DNA of 64,000 bases, from assembly GCA_035048815.1 (NCBI GenBank), contig JAUCBN010000055.1, forward strand, positions 379,501 through 443,500, given 5' to 3'. Below are positions 59,044 through 64,000 of the stretch, piece by piece. The stretch is from Abelmoschus esculentus (lineage: Eukaryota > Streptophyta > Magnoliopsida > Malvales > Malvaceae). How positions within the stretch are numbered: the first letter of the stretch is position 1; each line of letters opens with the position of its first letter. The notes below the pieces were generated by a model. The model did not search any database. It saw nothing but the letters and a program-made list of their open reading frames with translations, and had not been told where the DNA came from. The position numbers and the translations under genes were made by a program.

Positions 59044-59216
59044 GAATATATCATTTGATTAACCACTAATTAATCGAATAATTAAAAAACATATTACAAA
59101 TCTTACATAAGTTCAAATCTTAATATTTACTTTAAAAATATAATATTTCTTTTGCTTCGGGAAAAAATATCATTTGGTTGAAGTATTTGTAAAATTATCA
59201 AGTAGTGCAGGCCACT

Positions 59217-59237
59217 ATAATATATATATATATATAT
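59217..59237. repeat. (TA)n microsatellite
   Basis: About ten TA units. Confidence 0.9.
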
Positions 59238-59800
59238 CTTCGTGATTCACAGACATTAATATTTATTTGTTTGAGACTCAAATTCTTTCCTTCCCTCAAT
59301 AAAAATATTGATGATTATCTATTACCATATAGTAATATAGTAGTTTAAGTATGTTAAAACACGAGTAGTCATGCTGTAATAATTTGTTAAATGACTAAAC
59401 CCACAATCTTATATATTAATGTAAAAAAATTACCTAAAAACTATTAATAAACTAATATATCATAAGTAATAATTGAAGTAAGATACTAATTTTTATAATA
59501 TTTGATTCGAATTAATCAATTATTATCATACGATGTATTTCACTATTTTGGGGTTAGCTAAAATTAGACTAAGCACCCAAAAGAGATACCTCCACTCCCC
59601 ACGTTGAAATCACAAAACACATGGACCCTTATGATTTTTATGTTTAGGGGGATTTGGAATTCAATTCCTCAACAAAACCCTAATTTATTTAGGTCAACCC
59701 ATGGCCACATCTCTCTTCCATTGTGTTCATATTTGTGTTTTTTTCTTTATTTGGCACGTGATTTGTGCCATCTCTTCTGGTTGCCCAAGGTGATCTCGTA

Positions 59801-60542
59801 GGGTGTGTTTGTTTCGCGAAAAAAATTATTATCGGAGGAAATAATCTTTTTCGGAATCACATACCCATGTTTGGTTCAGATACATTCCTGAGTAAGGGTA
59901 ATAGCACATTCCTTATAGTAGCGCTTTTTGAGGTGTTTTCCCGGAATGCTATTTCCTTGTATTTGTTATGTAGTAGACAATTCCCTACAGTAACATTTTT
60001 TTATTCAAATAAGTCTGAATACCTACATAGTTAAAAAGAGTTAAAAGCATCCATAAATTACAAGTCATATTACCTATATAGGTAAACCCTACTAAAATTA
60101 TGTTTAAAATTCACAATAATTTTTAAATTTATAATATTTATAAAATTATTTAAAAATATAAATTTCTAATATTAATTAATATTAATATTTTTATATGAAT
60201 TTAAAAATTCAATATAATTTTTTTTATAAATATAATATTTATAAAAAAATATTTAAAAATATAATTTTTTAATATTAATTATATTAAAATTATGTTAAAT
60301 AAAAAATTTTCTTATAAATTTTTATTTAAATATTTTTATTTACCAATAAAAGTTTAACTAGTTTAGAAATAAAATATATCATAAAGATAATTTGGTAAAA
60401 ATTACTTTATACTCCTTCGACCAGACATTGTTAACTTACAAACAAACCAAACAAGGTAATATAATATTCTCAGTAATATATCAGGTAATGCAGTAATCTT
60501 ATTCCCAAAGGTAATCATTTTTCCCGTGAACGAAACGCACCC
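59801..60542. mobile_element. MITE-like non-autonomous DNA transposon, about 742 bp
   Basis: Inverted terminal repeats of about 30 bases close the element. The left end is GGGTGTGTTTGTTTCGCGAA. The right end read on the other strand is GGGTGCGTTTCGTTCACGGG. Both continue into an A-run and ATTATTA or GATTA. The flanking triplets GTA and TTA would be a weak 3-base target duplication of TWA type, which hints at PIF/Harbinger. The interior is AT-rich and non-coding. Confidence 0.65.
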
Positions 60543-63081
60543 TTATGTTACTTCACCTAAACCAATACAGACCCGTCATGATTCCCTCATCATTACATCA
60601 CTCTATACGTGTCTTGAGTTCATACGTGCACGTAGGAGGAATCTATGACATGAAAACTGCTTGAATTCCATGAAGCTGACAGACCCAAATAAATCAGTGG
60701 AATTACATTATAAATGTGACAGGAATCAGGATTTATATATATTAATAAGTAGCTGGAGGCTGGAGTGGACGAGAATTAGAAAATAAGTTGATGGTTATTG
60801 TCATCTTAAAATAAAACAAGTGTATTAAATTTGTATTATATGCAATGTCAACTAAAGACAAAGAGGCAAACCAGATCCATTGGAAGATGGTCATTGGGAA
60901 GACAAGTCAGACAACATGACACCAGCAATAAGGTCCCCCAGGGTCGGGGCACTTTGGGAGAACATTCAGACCAGAAGAAGAGGACAAGGGAGATGAATAC
61001 AAAGGATGTTAACATACATTTGGCAGCATGGGAAAGGAACCTACATGCTGTGTCCTAAACAGAAATGGGTCAAAATTTACGAGCTCGATATTAATCGACG
61101 TAAATCGTCTGCTTTAAGATTTAAAATTAGAAATTATTATTATAACTTACGTAATTAAGGATATGATGCATTTTTTAAAGTCTAAAGTTTATCTAATAAC
61201 TTCTCCTTCTCTTAATTTTTATTAAAAACTCGAACAGTAAGTTTTAGTGTCAATTTATTTAATATTATACCTGTATTTTTACTCAAGTATTCTTATCTGC
61301 TTGATACATATATACTCTACCATAGCAAAGGGTGGACTTGAAAAGGACGTATACGGTGTATAATTGTAGACGAAAGGCAAAAGGTATTCGTATAATTTGT
61401 ACCATTTGATTGTCTCACACCTAAATTACGCATTTGGCCCTGAACAACCTGTCGGCCTCGGACTTTGACTCTGGACATGCCAAACACGGTCCCACGTGTC
61501 TCCACGCATGCGCTACTGACTTGTGGGACCTACGTTGACTATTTTTCTTCTCGTATTTGATCTTATTATCTTATAGAAGCATAAGCATGACGTCAAATTA
61601 TTTCCATCTTTAATTTGATTGGACTCGCGTAACTTACAATCCTAATTAATATAAAAATCTTATAATATAGTACATAAAAAATTTAAATAGAAAATACATC
61701 GAAATTCTATTTAATATATAAAATTTTAATCATAATCCAGGTAAGTAATTTTAGATCCCATACAAACGGAGAACACTCTCTTAAAATTATATCGAGAAAG
61801 AACATTCTGCAAAATATGATCATGAGTCTCTAAGGTAGTGCCACATAAAGTATAAGTAGGGTTCAAGTCCAACCCTATACGTTACAGCCTATTCGAAATC
61901 AACAATCGATCAATAATAACCATCCAAAGAATAACAAAGTGTTTAAGCATTTGTAGACTAAACTAGACAATCACATGTCAAAGACTTTTTGGTCTGACCC
62001 CTCAAATTATATTTCAGATTTTTTCAGTGTTTAAATTATCAGAAAGGAGTAGAGTTTACATCAGTCTCAACTTCAATATTTTCCTCAGGTACCAACTATG
62101 GTGAGGCTTGTAATCAACATCCTAAAAATCAACGCCTTTAAATACATAATTATAAACCCAGGCAACCCAAAAAGATCCATCAGTAGAGAGATCTTTTATT
62201 AGGTAGATAAGACCTGCTTTATTTTAAGTGACAATCTTTTACACCAAGACTACCTTCACTTTTAGGTATATAGATGGTCTTCCAACGCGCCTAAAGCAGG
62301 AATATTTTATCTTTTTCGAAAGAATCTTATACAAAAATTTTTAATGAGTGCAATTACGCCCTTAGAGAGAGTTATCTACCGATTCTAATAATTGACGACA
62401 TTGAACATCACTATATTTATAAGATATAACTATCTAATATAACTAAGATACTTTATAGATCATTATCTGAATCGAAATTTTATTCCCTTAACAAGAATCA
62501 TAAAAATTATCGCGGATCATAAAAAATTAGATCATAATGAAAAAATGTATGGCGGCACTAAATATGTCAACCCAGTTCAACGCGTTATGGTTCCCGAAAG
62601 AGTCTAAAATAAATTTGTCTAAAACATTCCTATTCAGACATTCTTTTTTGCTGGGACCGTCAAGTTCCGCTGCTCCATAAATTTCAGGTGTAGGAAAGTA
62701 TTGTTCACTTTTATAGTCAACCAAGTAGCAACCGTCCGATTAAATAAATAATCAAGTCAAAAACAATGACGTGGATGTCAAACCAAGTTAATACAAATCC
62801 ATTTCTACAATATATTTTCCACTTGAAAAGTTAAATTTCTTTATTCGAATTAAATAATAATTAAAAGAATTCGAATAAAAAATGCTTGCTCTCCCATTTG
62901 TCCAATCAACCCTTGAAATGTCACCAAATTCTGGTAATTTCCATTACAATAATCCATACACCTCTCGAACCAGAACCAGATTTCTTATATAAATCAAACA
63001 CATAAGTCCATTACAATAATCCATAAACAACGTTCATCTCACACGGAAAAAGCTCCCACGAAGCACAAGAAAGTGAGAAAC
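60543..63081. other. Intergenic spacer
   Basis: AT-rich promoter-side DNA of the bHLH gene. A family-1 core-like phrase (GTAATTAAGGATATGATGCA with ATTTTTTAAAG) lies at 61150-61190. The open frames 60831-61058 and 61317-61505 show no domain. A region of about 62000-62360 has no ORF of note. Confidence 0.5.
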
Positions 63082-64000
63082 ATGGCAGAAGAATTTCATG
63101 CAGGGATTTGTGGAGAAACATGGTGGAATCCGGCGAAATACATGTTTGCAGGGTGTAATTCTCCGATGTACTCCACGGGGATTGCCGATATCGGAAGCTT
63201 AGGATGGGGAAACGATATGGTGGATATCAAGGCAAGGTCTAACGAGTCGGGTTTCCTTCATAAGCCTCAGCTGCAAGCAGATTCAACCTTGGAAATTATG
63301 GGGTTCGGGTTTTCATCGTCTTCAACCTCGGACTGGGACCAGTTTTTGGAGTAAGTTAATTAGTTTCCAACTTTCCATGATTACATACGAACATGTTTGA
63401 ACTTTGAATATGTATTGTATACTTCTTGTTTTATCCTGCAGTCGGAGCAACGGAAGAACCGAGTGTTATAATTCGATTCTACCGGAACATATCGGTTCAA
63501 GGTTGAGTTCCGGTGAAGATTCTTCCATCAATGGTTGCCGAGGATTACCAGATGGGTTTTCAATCGGTTCAGACTCATACGACTGCCCATCAACACTGAT
63601 ACAAACTTTGTTCGAAGCTGATCCGGAACCGGAAGTACCCCAACAACAATCACTTTTCAACAACCAGTCAATCAACTACATGTCTTCCACCGCCACTTAC
63701 GTTGCTCCTTCCATAAGGCCGCCGCCATTGACAAAGCAGCAGCAGGAGGCAGCAGGTAACTTGCAGTTCTCCAACAACACATCCTTTTGGAACCCCTCTG
63801 CAACTTCGACCGACGCGAAACCCGGGTTTTTACCATCGCCGCCACCGTTCGAAGAGACACCTAATTCTCCCAGCCTGACGACAAAGGTAAAAACATACAC
63901 TTTCTTGTTGTTCATGCACTGGAATTTGTTTACTTTGTGTTCATGGAATTGGTTTTTCCAGACAAACATCGATGGAGTTCGAAAAAATTCGGGGACAATG
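63082..64000 (+). CDS. bHLH112: bHLH transcription factor, bHLH112-like, N-terminal part
   Basis: Exons 63082-63350, 63442-63886 and 63962 to beyond the right edge join in frame (238 codons before exon 3). The start MAEEFHAGICGETWW is the conserved N-terminus of the bHLH112/bHLH123 group. STLEIMGFGFSSSSTSDWDQ is a second family motif. The rest is Ser/Pro/Gln-rich activation-type sequence. The basic helix-loop-helix domain would be encoded past position 64000, so DNA binding cannot be checked here. These nuclear factors act in drought, salt and root responses (family knowledge). From memory At1g61660 (bHLH112) ends the same Arabidopsis gene series that matches this window. Confidence 0.85.

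Larger units (their letters stand above)
57043..59800. other. Intergenic spacer with short tandem repeats
   Basis: Very AT-rich. It includes the PPR promoter, a hexanucleotide repeat at 58188-58236, a 40-bp direct duplication at 58964-59043, and a TA microsatellite at 59217-59237. No gene was seen. Confidence 0.6.

Noticed and set aside
1..64000. CRISPR array, prophage, defence island or novel prokaryotic-type system
   Set aside because: Every recognisable gene is plant nuclear with spliceosomal introns, and the direct repeats present are microsatellites, minisatellites or MITE copies.
1..64000. tRNA or rRNA genes
   Set aside because: No convincing tRNA cloverleaf or rRNA stretch was noticed when reading both strands, but a covariance-model scan was not possible here.

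Overview
This is a stretch of plant nuclear DNA, and the gene set points to a eudicot rosid. The multi-exon genes have short GT-AG introns, the spacers are very AT-rich, and remnants of copia and LINE retrotransposons and MITE-like repeats are scattered through it. Every recognisable protein is most similar to angiosperm families. Cotton or another Malvaceae species is my best guess, from memory of protein flavour only. No prokaryotic, viral or CRISPR-like system was found. Intron and exon limits below were worked out by hand from splice sites and reading frame, without transcript support.

Layout, left to right. At 1-3071 (-) is the 5' half of a phospholipase A I gene (LRR + armadillo + patatin) with two apparent frame breaks. 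At 5797-7317 (-) is a single-exon CYP77B cytochrome P450. At 8907-11836 (-) is an HD-ZIP IV epidermal homeodomain factor in nine coding exons. At 14937-15401 (-) is a nuclear transport factor 2 homologue. At 17843-19109 (+) is an XTH8-type xyloglucan endotransglucosylase/hydrolase. A LINE remnant follows at 19578-19988. At 20071-21036 (-) is a double ubiquitin-like protein with an internal tandem repeat. At 21552-25335 (-) is tyrosyl-DNA phosphodiesterase 1 with an N-terminal FHA domain. At 26073-28673 (-) is a membrane J-protein (DnaJ C50 type). At 30265-31507 (-) is an uncharacterised tail-anchored-like membrane protein.

Further right, 33800-34387 (+) is an NDR1/HIN1-like protein and 34779-37352 (+) a cysteine-rich receptor-like kinase. 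At 37757-39682 a second receptor kinase lies in ruins, split by a reversed copia fragment. At 40850-42742 (+) is a TauE/SafE family membrane transporter. At 42977-43190 (-) is an orphan exon of a FYVE-type protein. At 43410-45530 (-) is a BTB/NPH3 gene with three frame breaks. At 46240-49157 (-) is a large disordered translation-initiation-factor-related protein. At 50747-53132 (-) is a terpene synthase with a truncated C-terminus. At 55902-57042 (-) is a P-type PPR gene broken by a frameshift. At 63082-64000 (+) is the start of a bHLH112-type transcription factor.

The genes do not form one pathway. The order looks instead like an ancestral chromosome segment. From memory, the Arabidopsis relatives of many of them sit in two chromosome 1 blocks (around At1g11545-At1g11630 and At1g61660-At1g61870) that are duplicates of each other. 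The window interleaves both lists. The receptor-kinase pair, the terpene synthase and the transposon remnants look like later additions. Several genes are decaying (phospholipase, BTB/NPH3, PPR, second kinase, FYVE fragment, terpene synthase tail), as expected after genome duplication.
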